From Antedon bifida (taxonomy: Eukaryota > Echinodermata > Crinoidea > Comatulida > Antedonidae), in contig OY727093.1 of assembly GCA_963402885.1 (NCBI GenBank), positions 8,505,501 through 8,569,500 on the forward strand: a DNA stretch of 64,000 nucleotides. The letters run 5' to 3'. The position numbers were made by a program, and so were the translations under genes. The notes under the pieces were generated by a model. The model worked only from the letters and a program-made list of their open reading frames with translations. It was not told the origin of the DNA and did not search any database. This document shows positions 1 through 11,293 of this stretch, in pieces. Each line of letters starts with the position of its first letter. Position 1 is the first letter of the stretch.

Positions 1-831
1 AGCACAGCTGCGTGTGCAAACAACCCCAAAATACAGCGTAGCAGATACATACAGTCAAACTACTACACGAGGGCTAGTCAGGCTAATGGCCAATTAGCCG
101 ATCGAAACACATAACTAAATAGCCTAACTAATAATTTTAATATTCAAAGTCAAGAACATTAACACAACTTAAATGTTATAAAACATACGTAGTACTCCCA
201 CGTATCACAGTCGGAAATAAGATAAATACAGTATCTACTATTAGATAATAAGCGTGATCTTGCTGACAATTCTGTTTACCACCAAAACAAATATTTACGC
301 CACCAACGTCAAAGTTCGAAATCCGAAACACTTACGAAATGGCAATCAAAGATTATGTAAGATTTTCCACCACCATCCACGATATGAAAAGGGCACACAT
401 ACCTACTGAAATTGGTATACCCATAGAGATATTATAATATCTCTTTGGCATACCCCTAATGCCTAATGCCTAATGCTCATGCAATTTTAATGTCATACAA
501 TAATTGTTAAAAACAAAAACTGAACACAAAAAAAACGTAGTCAATTGGAAGCCTCTCTGTCATTAGCAGACAACGGGTTTGGTTAATTCAACCGTTTATT
601 TTTTATAAGTGATCGTTATTTTGTGTTAAGAAAGTTAATAATTTTTACATTATGGCCTACGAAGTTTGATTTTATTCATCTTTATTGTTATGATGCATTC
701 TTTAATTAATATTTCAGACCTATAATAATCACATTGTAAAATTGCAGAACATTTAAAATAACTCATGCCCTATAGGGGATAAATTGTTAATGTGACATAA
801 TCCACATGAAAATGGAGAACGCCACTTCGGT
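1..831. other. Intergenic, no gene recognised
   Basis: No coding segment could be supported. A weak hairpin sits at about 412-451 (arms containing AGAGATATT and AATATCTCT). The stretch at about 570-700 resembles the internal part of the dispersed repeat at 14262-14601 and 15010-15195, with shared strings such as TTATAAGTGA and GAAAGTTAATAA-like sequence followed by TTCATCTTTATTG. It is therefore probably an old repeat fragment. The rest is AT-rich sequence without visible structure. Confidence 0.5.
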
Positions 832-2598
832 TTATGCAAGATCATTGACACTGGAGTCCTTCTTCGGCGGCAAGGCTTTGCAGTAGTCTGGCAGAGTGTC
901 TAAAACTATTGGTTCTTCCGCTTTGGTCGACGATGTTGCTACTTCCAGTGACATATCAATACACAAGACATCACCAATTGCATCCGAAAAGGTTACTCGT
1001 GCTTCATATTTGCCCTGAAGTGAAAACAAAATATTATTAGATGTTTTTTACCAACCCCTCCTCCTGGCTCCCTCCTCCCTAAACAATTATATTGTGCATA
1101 GACTTTTAAAAGTCAGCTGAGGTTATCAGGAGGAGGATCGGAACTGATTCTCCCTTTTTAAAGCATTAATTTGTGTTAAAATTCGGTTTATTATAATTAT
1201 GTGACGATTATCATGCACACATAGGCCTATTCCTTTTATATCATTGATGTTCTACTATATACTTATTATAAACAATTACCGAAGCAAATAGTTTAATATA
1301 GAACGGTAAATCATCAACTGCGACAGACACAGGCGTAACACTTGTGTTGTACTTTCTCGGTGGAGGTGGGCATTCATTGCAATCTATACAGTTCTCCGCC
1401 GCTCCGGCAGGACATTTAATAGTCGGTGGTTCTTCTAACATCATTTCACAGACATTATCGAAAGAGCTGAAAAAACAATAAATAATATAAAATATACTTT
1501 AAACAATATGTCCGTCACCCCGAAAAACTTTTTTGAAAAAGGGCGTCTAATTGCGGCACCACGCCCTTCCTCCCCCTTATGCATGCTTTCAAAACGAATT
1601 TCCACAAGACCCGGAGAACACACGTCAATAGTATACCGATGGCATAACGGTATAACCCAGGTGGTGGAAAATGGTTGTAGCAGTCAATAAACTATCAGGT
1701 AGGACTACTGTTTGTCATCACAGACATGATACAGCATGCACGAGCTGGTGACCCAAGGGACGAACTCATCAGGTGTTTTACCTATGGGAGAATTATACGT
1801 CCCAGAGTTCGGTTATGACGCTACGCAATGACGTAAGCGAAACGCAATAGATTGATCAATGACAAGCGACAGTTCGAATAATCCATTGCTTGTGATTGGT
1901 AAAATCTTGGTTCCAACTTGAGAGGCAACACAAGTACGTAACGCAACGTAAGTTAGTTGACCAATCACAAGTGATGAATTATTCGAACTGTCGCATGTCA
2001 TTGGCCAACACGTTTGCGTTGCGTTTACGTCCTTGCGTTACGTCCTAGTGGAGACCAAGCTTTACGTTGCGCTTACGTCCTTGCGTTGTGACTCTAGTGG
2101 AAACAGTACGCTTTTATGTCACTCACCAGCATCCGGGAACCGGAATACGTGCTGTAAACCAGTACATATTTACCAGCATCCAAACTTCAACATTAAGACT
2201 GAAAGGTTCCGTCAAATTTGTCAAAACTTCAGCTTCAAATTCAACAGCGATGTTGTGAGGGATGATGATTGGGTCTGGAGACATCTTCAAGTAACTGACC
2301 TTGATACCTGTTGATCTAGATTGATAATCTATGAAACAAAGATTTGATGCATTAATAATCTTAAATGAAACATTCAAAATTCAAAGGGTATAGGCCTAAC
2401 ATCAATTTAGTTTGATCAGAGGGAAGAGTTATATTGTAATTTAACTCTTCCCTGGTTTGATCATACGAATAACGAAGTTATTTTACCTTCACAAGTTTTC
2501 CATTGAAAGGAATTTTCACAATTTACGACACTTGCAAAATCCAACGTAATACTGAAAACTATCAGCAACAGCAGAGAACAATTATTATAAGGTGCCAT
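832..2598 (-). CDS. GM2A: GM2 ganglioside activator-like protein (lysosomal lipid-transfer protein)
   Basis: The family lifts gangliosides out of lysosomal membranes and presents them to beta-hexosaminidase. Four coding exons join in frame with GT-AG sites: 2487-2598, 2127-2328, 1280-1466, 832-1014, giving about 227 residues. Exon 1 encodes MAPYNNCSLLLLIVF, a hydrophobic signal peptide, then FQWKTCE, matching the family's SFxWxNC start. Exon 2 carries SPDPIIIPHN, equivalent to human EPDPIIVPGN. Exon 3 begins CCSFDNVCEMM, aligning with human CTFEHFCDVL, and has the Cys/Pro-rich stretch CNECPPPP. Exon 4 has GKYEARVTF..LCIDMSLE, matching human GNYRIESVL..LGCIKIAASL. The human protein ends near there, whereas this one runs about 30 residues further with a Lys/Pro/Ser-rich tail. 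Intron 2 holds an old MITE copy. Divergent neighbour of TALDO1, about 1 kb between start codons. Assignment is strong; function is inferred from homology. Confidence 0.9.
1795..2120. mobile_element. Diverged palindromic MITE (TAAAGC family) in GM2A intron 2
   Basis: The segment carries repeated ACGTAACGCAA / TTGCGTTACGTCC motifs in both orientations around an inner inverted pair (GACAGTTCGAATAAT and ATTATTCGAACTGTC). The 3' edge, TTGCGTTACGTCCTAGTGG followed by ACCAAGCTTTA, matches the ends of the better preserved copies at 41537-41791 and 41952-42176. No transposase is present, so it is a non-autonomous DNA element. Confidence 0.7.
2420..2453. repeat. Short perfect-arm hairpin repeat, copy 1
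   Basis: AGGGAAGAGTT and its reverse complement AACTCTTCCCT flank a short AT core. Related hairpins occur at 22229-22266, 31477-31515 and 36866-36896, so this is a dispersed palindromic family and not a chance hairpin. This copy sits in GM2A intron 1. Confidence 0.75.
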
Positions 2599-3600
2599 TT
2601 TAATTCTGTATTTCATACGTTTAATTGTGCAAGTTTATGGTGTGATGTCGACACGTACCAACCATGCGACGGCCCGTGGACTTTAAAATGTATTGTTTTC
2701 ATGATACCAAAATCGCGTCTATTGTTTTAAGGTCAAACGGTCCTGATAAAAGAATCTCGAGAGCCGGCTTACGTCATTTGTAGGGCCTATCGGATAATCT
2801 GTATAAAAATGATGGGAGACGAGGGTGGGGAAAGGTACAGTAACATTGATTGATCATTATTTCAGAATTACAACAATTCCATTAAAAAAAATCCATGCAA
2901 GAGATTTGAGAAACTTCGTGCACCCTAACAAGATCATTATTATTATTATTATTCATAACTCTTATTTTAAAACCGTAATTATTATAATATCATTTAGGCT
3001 TATATTTTAGCTCAAATTGACATCTAGGAGGGACTGGACTGATGGGGGCCATCAGTAATATCTTTTATTTATGCCACTCTGTCTCATATGTGAAGTTTAC
3101 TTTTATTAAGACTTGTTTGTAATATCTATAATTGAGTCAGGTTGCAACCTATTAATTTTGTATGATTCTTCGGTGTAAATCAAAGCTCTGTCTACACTAT
3201 CAAACTAGTTTGAAAAAAGGGGTGTGGTAGTGAGTATGCTTACTAATGGTACTTGATATGTCCATATATGAATGAGCACATCATTTGTTTGTCACATAAA
3301 GTTTGATAGTGTAGATATAGAACTTCAAGCTTAATTATACAATATTGCATTTTAATTTTAGCATAATGATTATATTCACTTTTGACCATTGGATCCGGAA
3401 AAAATGTACCTTAAAAATTAAAAAAAATTTAAATTGGAGTCCTTCGGCTCCGCCCTCTAAACAGTGGTGTTTTTGCATCCGGGCAAGTCTATCGTTCGTT
3501 CCTTTAATTTCTCCGCTTCGCCGCACATGTTGAAGAAAGTATTCGGGAAGTTATTCGCTGAATTAGTTTATGCTTTGTCATCCAGATTTGCCTGTTTATT
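2599..3600. other. Divergent intergenic region between GM2A and TALDO1
   Basis: About 1 kb separates the two divergent start codons, so both promoters and 5' UTRs should lie here. No TATA box or core element could be assigned with confidence. It holds a short ATT run at about 2936-2953 and a MITE at 3182-3326. Confidence 0.6.
3182..3326. mobile_element. MITE, AAAGCTCTGTCTACACTATC family, copy 1
   Basis: The left end AAAGCTCTGTCTACACTATC followed by AAACTAGTTTGA is mirrored at the right end by GTTTGATAGTGTAGATATAG. The interior has the family's ATGTCCATATATG and CACATCA motifs. Other copies or fragments lie at 9789, 12206, 15668, 18071, 20113, 33893 and 63528. No coding capacity, so it is a miniature inverted-repeat element. 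Confidence 0.85.
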
Positions 3601-6600
3601 ATGTCAGATAGTACAGCGAAGCGAGTTAAAATGGCGACATCATTAGAGCAACTCAAGCAATTAACTACAGTTGTAGCTGACACGGGCGATTTTGACAGTA
3701 AGTAAGGCCCTCCCGTATGTGAAGGGGTGTAGTATGGGCCAAGGGATAAAACGCGCGAACTGTACCGGGGATTCAAATGAATCTTGCGCAAACGACCGGC
3801 CTAGCTCGCCAGTCTCTGTCTGCTACTACTGTACACTCCCAGCTTTGCAAGCTACTGCTAGCAGTAAGTACAGTGCTAAGTGAGGGTGTGGTAACATTTT
3901 CTTTCAGTTTTAAGGCTAACTAGCATAACCTCTCTACCTATTAATATTATACCAGGTATTTAAAAAAAAAATTAATTTAAGTAGACTATATTTTTAGTAC
4001 AGGGGATACAGTACAGGTGGCATGCAAGAAATACATTTGAGTGTGGTCGTGGGTTAATTTGCATAATGAATCAGGAAAAGTTGTTTGAATTTGATTTGAG
4101 CATCATATTGAACACTGAAATCTTTAAAAAAGTATGTGATGTAAAGCGCTGGATTGGCTGTTTTAAGTTTGTCTCTGCTTTTATTTGTGTTAAGACATAC
4201 ATATTTTGTGGCTGCTTGTGGCTAGTTAATGCTATTTAGATATAGAGAAGATTTAGGAAGTGTTTGTGGTATGTTATTTTTCATTTCATGCTACAGTATA
4301 GCCAATCCTGTGCCTTAGTGAGAATGTTAAGCTCAATTTGAAGAGCTTGTTAAATGTGTACTAAATAAACAATGAATATCAAGCATATTACCAATGTGTA
4401 ATTTTACTGTAGAATGATAACCTAACCATAAATATACTGAACCTAACCATCTTCCACTCTTTAAAATTTGCCATGTAAAAAAACTCTAAAAACTGGTCAT
4501 GATCATCTGTTTCCCATATTGTGTATAGAGAAGGAGTTTAATTCCCCAATTGTCCAGTTTGCAATTGAGCATGTAATTTGGAATAACAATGCCAGTCAAA
4601 TTGTGCAGACCATTGGCCAGTAAAGAGTGAAATCTTCCTTGCACCTACTGAGGTAATTTTACTGTAGTGTAAGATAAATAAAACAACCCCCAACAATCAA
4701 TAAAAGTGTTTTGAGACCATTAATGATTTTTCATGATGCAGTAGAGATTTAATTTAGAGATTGTAATACCGTTTGGTCTTTTGTATGTGTATGGTAAGCA
4801 GTGGAATAATAATACAATTAGTTCCTGGTTGAGTTCTTGAATGACTTTGCATAACAAATTATGCCTCAACAAAAGATAATACTGTACATACCATTACACA
4901 GTACACTGTAGGTCATTCAGGAAATAAACTTGTTTCTGTATTGTGTATAGTATACTACTGTACTATATAAACTCATTTAATACAATATAGAAATAAACAG
5001 GGACTTTTTTATAACATTTTAGTCAGATATTATCTCACCTGGTTTTCATCAGTATTGTCTGTATTTTATGTGTTTATTATTATTACAAGGTTTCCATATG
5101 GTTACAATGATTACCATATAACAATGTTTTCCATTCGCTTCCATGCAACAAGACACCTGAACTCATTAGCATAAATAGATTATGATATTTGATTCCTATG
5201 TTGAACAGTTTCTCTTTATCATGCAAAGTTTATCCCTGATCATGATAATTTTGTCAGAATGCAAATTTGTCAATGCAAATATCATAACCAAAGGAAATTT
5301 ACATAGACCTCAGAGGCGCTAGTACAGTATTATTATGATGCAGTAGCGATTAGGCCGACTGTTTTCCCACCATGTTGATATTCAGACGGTCCATGTTAAT
5401 CAATACTTGTTTTTCTTACTTCAGCTATTAAACAATACCAGCCCACAGATGCTACTACTAACCCATCGCTTATCCTAGCTGCGGCCCAGATGCCGCAGTA
5501 CAGCAGATTGCTGGACCAGGCCATCGGATATGCCAAGGGCTTAGGAGGGTAAGTGTAGTATTTATGACTTAATAGTTCTCAATAGTATTAACTATTAGTA
5601 ATTACAACATTGTTTCTGGTCCCTAGTGCTACACACTGCAGTCGAAACTGTAGTGAATGCTATATTTTGTAGGAAAAGCTCACTGTTACTGTTAGTGCTA
5701 TTCGGCTGAATTCTTGTAAGATTGTGTGAAAAGATGTCAGCTAATGTTACTTTATTATTTTGCAGATCAGGCGATGAGCAATTGGCTAATGTCATGGATA
5801 AACTATTTGTTCTCTTTGGAGTTGAAATTCTGAAGATTGTTCCTGGACGCGTTTCCACTGAAGTTGACGCAAGGTACTGTATAATGCAAAAAAAATAAAT
5901 CACCTAACTTTTTACCTTAGCGTGAGCGTAGCATGGGATATGGGTTAGATACTTTGTATATATGATGTAAACTGTAATGTATTTTATGTCGATTATGTTG
6001 AACTTATACAGATGAACATTTCTGTAATAAGAACTTTTATGAACTAATTATAACAATACAAATTTATTTATATAATTTTAATTTTGTTTTTACAGATTGT
6101 CTTTTGATAAAGAAAAACAAATTGAAAAGGCTCTAAAACTGATTGGATTGTATGAAAAGGAAGGAATAAGTAAAGACAGGATCTTGATAAAACTAAGCTC
6201 CACATGGGAAGGCATCCAAGCGGCCAAGGAACTTGAGGAAAAACATGGAGTGCACTGCAATCTTACCCTCTTGTTCTCTTTTGCACAAGTAAATGACTTT
6301 TCTGTTTTTGACCTTCTTAAGAGTAAAGCTTTTGTGAGGCTGGTTTTTATTCAAATTCGTTTGAATATCGAATTACCATAATTCAATAAAATGTCAAGTT
6401 GAATTTCTCTCTTTTAAATGTAGTACAGTGTTTGCAATTTCCATGAAAACATACTGTAAAAGTCTGGATGTAATTAATAAGGCCTTCTATCCAGTTTAAC
6501 TTTGACATGTATTGTAGTACCCTAATAAGATCAAGGGTTCGAGGCCTCTGCTATATTGCTTGTATCATTAGGCAAGGTGCTTTATTCTCTTTGTCTCGTC

Positions 6601-8034
6601 CTTCGGATGTATTGGAAAAACGTTGGTCCCATGTATATAAATTCAACCATAGGCTTTACATCTGAGCTGAAGGACGAGGTACACTGTTTGAAATGAGTAT
6701 GATGTCTTTATATACATAATTATATTCCAAATTTCCTCAACTTTCTTCCTCCATACTATTTATGAACTCTTGGATATTAAAAAATTGGATCTCAATAATT
6801 TAATACGAAACAAGGGAATAAAGAGTTTTTTGAGTATTGAGTTCTATATACTTTTCAAACACAGGCTGTAGCATGCGCTGAAGCAAAAGTAACCCTCATC
6901 TCACCGTTTGTTGGCCGTATCATGGACTGGTACAAAGCTTCCACTGGAACCAAAGCCTACGCACCTGATGATGACCCAGGTGTCAAGAGTGTAAGGAGTA
7001 TCTTTACGTACTATAAGAAGTTTGACTACAAGACCGTTGTGATGGGGGCTTCTTTCCGTAATGTAGGAGAGATCACAGCTCTAGCTGGCATTGATCTTCT
7101 TACTATCAGGTGTGTAATACATTCAATTTTTTTAAAAATATATTTGTACTGATTGAAATGCTAAAAAGTCAAGTAACTTAAGTACAATTAAACAATCTGT
7201 TCAGGCACTTGCATGTGTGTTACTTCAGTGTTTGAGATGAATCAAGCTAAACAAGTCTTGCTACATGATCTTGCTTATTATGGTCTAGAGTCTCTCCCAA
7301 CACCAAACAACATCCTTGGCCTCGTTTTCCAAAGAATTTGGGACATTTGTCTGGGCTGACTTTGCGAGAGTAAAAGCTAGGTCATGGTGTAATTATTCAT
7401 GACCTACACCAGAGCCTAACTATGTCATCATTTACGTAATTAATGTTCTATGCCAATTAATCTACAATCAATGTTTATGTTCCATAATGCCCAACTTAGA
7501 TAATGTGTCTACTCCTCAGTATAGAGAAATAAATTAATTTAATCGTAGCTTAAAAATAAAATATTTGATTGATTATGTAATTAATTATGCATTTGATTTC
7601 CTCCAGCCCTAAACTTTTAGGCGAGTTGACAGCTTCAACTGACGAAGTCACTGAAAAACTGTCTGTGGCATCTGGTATGTAATCTTTGATAGCTATATCA
7701 AAATCTTTAACCCGTTACCGTTACCCTACAAACAATAGATATCTAAGCCGTATGCAACGGTTGCAGTGTATTTTCATCACAGTATAACAGAATAAGCTAG
7801 GCACTGAAAATTAAATTGGCGAGTTACTTTTTTATATAAATAAGTTAAAAAATAATCAAATTACTGGTTTCAGCTAAAAAAGACCCAGTTGAGAAGATTT
7901 CAATTGATGAGGGAACATTCCGTTGGATGCTGAATGAAGATCAGATGGCAACGGAGAAACTTTCCGATGGGATCCGCAAGTTTGCTGCCGATGCCATCAA
8001 GTTGGAGACCATGTTGAAACAGAAATTGGTTTAA
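3601..8034 (+). CDS. TALDO1: Transaldolase
   Basis: Non-oxidative pentose phosphate enzyme (EC 2.2.1.2), cytosolic. It moves a dihydroxyacetone unit from sedoheptulose-7-phosphate to glyceraldehyde-3-phosphate. Seven exons join without a frame break: 3601-3697, 5425-5548, 5766-5873, 6096-6288, 6865-7109, 7607-7674, 7874-8034, giving 331 residues (human 337). The start [20 protein letters not shown] aligns with human [20 protein letters not shown]. Visible hallmarks are [16 protein letters not shown] (the class signature), [14 protein letters not shown], and [12 protein letters not shown], whose Lys falls at residue 142 as in the human Schiff-base lysine. [10 protein letters not shown] and [15 protein letters not shown] follow. 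Length, order and active site indicate a working enzyme. Intron 4 carries a SINE. Confidence 0.97.
6490..6690 (+). mobile_element. tRNA-derived SINE in TALDO1 intron 4
   Basis: Contains a pol III box B (GGGTTCGAGGCC) followed by the body CTTTATTCTCTTTGTCTCG, TCCTTCGGATG and GTTGGTCCCATGTA. The same body occurs on the opposite strand at 27545-27840, where the tRNA-like head is better preserved. Box A is eroded here. Confidence 0.7.
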
Positions 8035-8803
8035 TTGCCAAATAATGAAGATACAATATCTATTTTTACAAATTCTACACATATTTTATGTTACTTTTCT
8101 TCCTAAACAACTTTGAACATTAACAATTATTCTATACTATTCTGCATATTTTTTATATCCGTTCTCACCGTGAATCAAAGATAGAGAAATGTTCTCCTTT
8201 TTAACATTAACATAACAGTAAACTGTAGTATTCCAAGTATTTTTATATTAACATTTACTCAATATCATAAATCAGATTAAGTGTTCCAAATTGCATAAAC
8301 TGATAAAATATGTTTAATTACGTCTTAATGCCAAGAGATATTGTAAAATACAAATCATTCCATAAAAATAAAAAGTTAACAATTCATTTTTTTATAGTAT
8401 TCAGTCTAAACCCTATCATGATTAACAGTAAATATTTTGGGGTTAATATATTATGAAGGTGGTGGAATATGTTTGTATTAGGGACAATAAAAGAATAAAC
8501 CCAGTACTCACTGTAAGTTTCTGTTAATTTGTTCATGTATTGTGTACGTCTGATTTCTAACGAAAAATGTATAAGGTTTTCAGTCTCGGCTACCAGATCT
8601 AACATAGCAATGCATTGGTACCAAAATGATGTCCTCTTCTCTCTAACCAGAAATGTACCGCTCAGAGTAGTTGGTGGCGCTATAATACCGCCGCCGCGGT
8701 CTTACACACATGCGATGCGGCACAAAAACAATATTCTGAGCTAGGCTAGGCCTGGCAACAACAGTATGATTTAAACTTGAAATTCATTTAAAATAACGTA
8801 ATA
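8035..8803. other. TALDO1-NADSYN1 intergenic region
   Basis: Holds the 3' UTR of TALDO1 and the promoter/5' UTR of NADSYN1, which lie on the same strand. A GC-rich island, CCGCCGCGGTC at about 8691, about 110 bases before the NADSYN1 start codon, is the most promoter-like sequence, but no core element could be fixed. No further gene seen. Confidence 0.5.
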
Positions 8804-11260
8804 ATGGGTAGAAAAATAACTCTAGCAACATGTACCCTTAATCAATGGGCAATGGATTTCAATGGGAACTTCAACCGTATATTAAACAGTAGGTTTTACA
8901 AATATATTCTTTAGGCTCTGTCTGATTTTTTTAGTGAGGCAGCAGTGGCACCGACCGGCGGATGGGGGTATAAGCCTTGTACGTAACGTAGAGGTAGCCT
9001 AGTAGCAGCCTAAGTTAGTAGGCTTAGCCGTATATTAAAATGTATGCATATTTATTTTTCAGGTATAAAAGTTGCAAAGGAGAAAGGTGCTAGATACAGG
9101 CTAGGACCCGAACTTGAAATTAGGTAATTTAATGAGGGGATTATAATTGTTGAAAGGGTTTTGTCGCTTGAAATAGAAATAATATAATAATACAATCACT
9201 ATTATATAATATAATACTAGACATATTAGGCTTATAGGGTAAGAATAGATGATGTTTATATTACTTATTATTCTCCCTAACCTAGTGGTTATGGATGTGG
9301 TGACCACTTCTTTGAATCGGACACTTGCCTGCATTCATTCCAAGTCCTTGCTCAACTCTTGAGTTCTCCGCTCACAGAAGACATCATTTGTGAAACTGGA
9401 ATGTAAGTACATTATTACTATTTTCTTGATCAAAATACATTTATGATATATACACATTAAGAATATACAGTATTGATACATAGGACATGATGATGAAGTC
9501 TGAACCAGAACCAAGATAGACAAAAGATGCTTTGAGTATTCTGTGACATGTAAGATGACTGAACACCTACAATCACCTATTCACCTCTGAAGTATTAATG
9601 TTAATTTACAAAAATAACATTTATTTATCAATTGAATTTCAGGCCTATAATACACAAGAATGTTAGGTATAATTGCAGGGTAGTATTCTTAAACAAGTAA
9701 GTCAATCTATACTGTAATACAATATTATATTAAAGAACATCTACTGTATATATGAGCCTCTATGTCTCTTGATCAATAATCTAGGCCTAAAGCTCAAGCT
9801 TTATGTGACAAAATATTGTGATGTGCCCATATATGGACACAATGATGCCATATTTGGGCATATCACCACCATATTTGAGCACATTACACTTTGTTTGTCA
9901 AATTAGTTTGATAGTGTAGACAGAGCTTTAGATACTATAAATACACATTTGTTGAGGGATGAGGTAATTTATTTACTATATAAATTAAAAACTTATTACC
10001 AACATTCACTCAAATATTTTTTTAATTACAGAAAGATTCTTTTAATCCGTCCAAAATCAGCAATGTGTAATCATGGAAACTACAGAGAACTGCGGTGGTT
10101 TACGCCATGGAGTAAACCCCAACAAGTTGAAGATTTTTACCTTCCAGAAATTATATCTGATATAACAGGACAAGTAAATATACCTTCCATGTCACTTCAC
10201 CTGGTTTAATGATGATTATAAAGTTGTAATGTAGACACGGTCAACTGAAAGGATCGATATTTTTAAAACAAAAAGAAAAACGATATAGAAGTTATTATCA
10301 ATATAAAATGATATGTGCTTCCACATGACCTACTGTGACCGGGTTGTGTAAATGCTATTTTAATTCTAAAAACACAGTCACAGACTTTCACTAAAAATAG
10401 CGAAAAGATCGATATTTTTAAAACAAAAAGAAAAACAATATACAGTAAATGTTATTATCAATATAAAATTATCTGTGCTTCTACATGACCTGTGACCATT
10501 TTGTATATTTGCAATTTTAATTCTAAAAATACAGTCTCAAAGTTTTGTTACTTCACTGATAGTTTAAAAATGTTGAAATGCATTTTGGAATACAGTTGGC
10601 AACATGGAAAATGACTCGCATGAACTTTACTGAATATTTCAATCATACCCATAAAAAATGTGTTTAATGAATAAGAATGTTCTTTCTATTACTTAAGAAA
10701 AGTGTACCAATTGGTATGGGTGTAGTTTCAACACATGATACTTGTATTGGGCCTGAAATCTGTGAAGAGCTATGGGCTGCTGAAAGGTAATATAGATAAA
10801 GGGGGATTTTATTTTATTTATTTTTATATGGTTCTTGTTAGCACCTCTCAAAACATTGGTTAGCTTTCATGTTTTATCAACGGATTTTAATGACATGCCT
10901 AGACCTAGACCCTTTTAGGCCTAAACTTTTACAATAATACATGTATCATGCTAAATGAAATATATGACAAAAGAGAATGAAAATATTTGCATTTTTCCAT
11001 TTTTTTTGTCCCCAAAAGAGGCGCACTAAAAATTGAAAAAAAAAATCTAATTCTAAAACGTCAAAATTGTTAATTATACACTAGAATCCCTCTTTCGGGA
11101 CATCCCATTCAGGGGACACCCATTTTTACCACAAACCAAGGTTAACACGTTTCAACACTACAACCAAATCGAATGAGTAGCTGAGTGGTTAAGTCAGTGG
11201 AATTGTAATTACGTAGCCATAACATCGGCATGGGTTCGATGCTTCATGGTTCTGGTGGTA

Positions 11261-11293
<33 letters not shown>

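Noticed and set aside
9101-9334. 77-codon minus-strand frame and many similar short frames inside TALDO1 and NADSYN1
   Set aside because: They overlap confirmed exons or AT-rich introns and have no splice support or family similarity.
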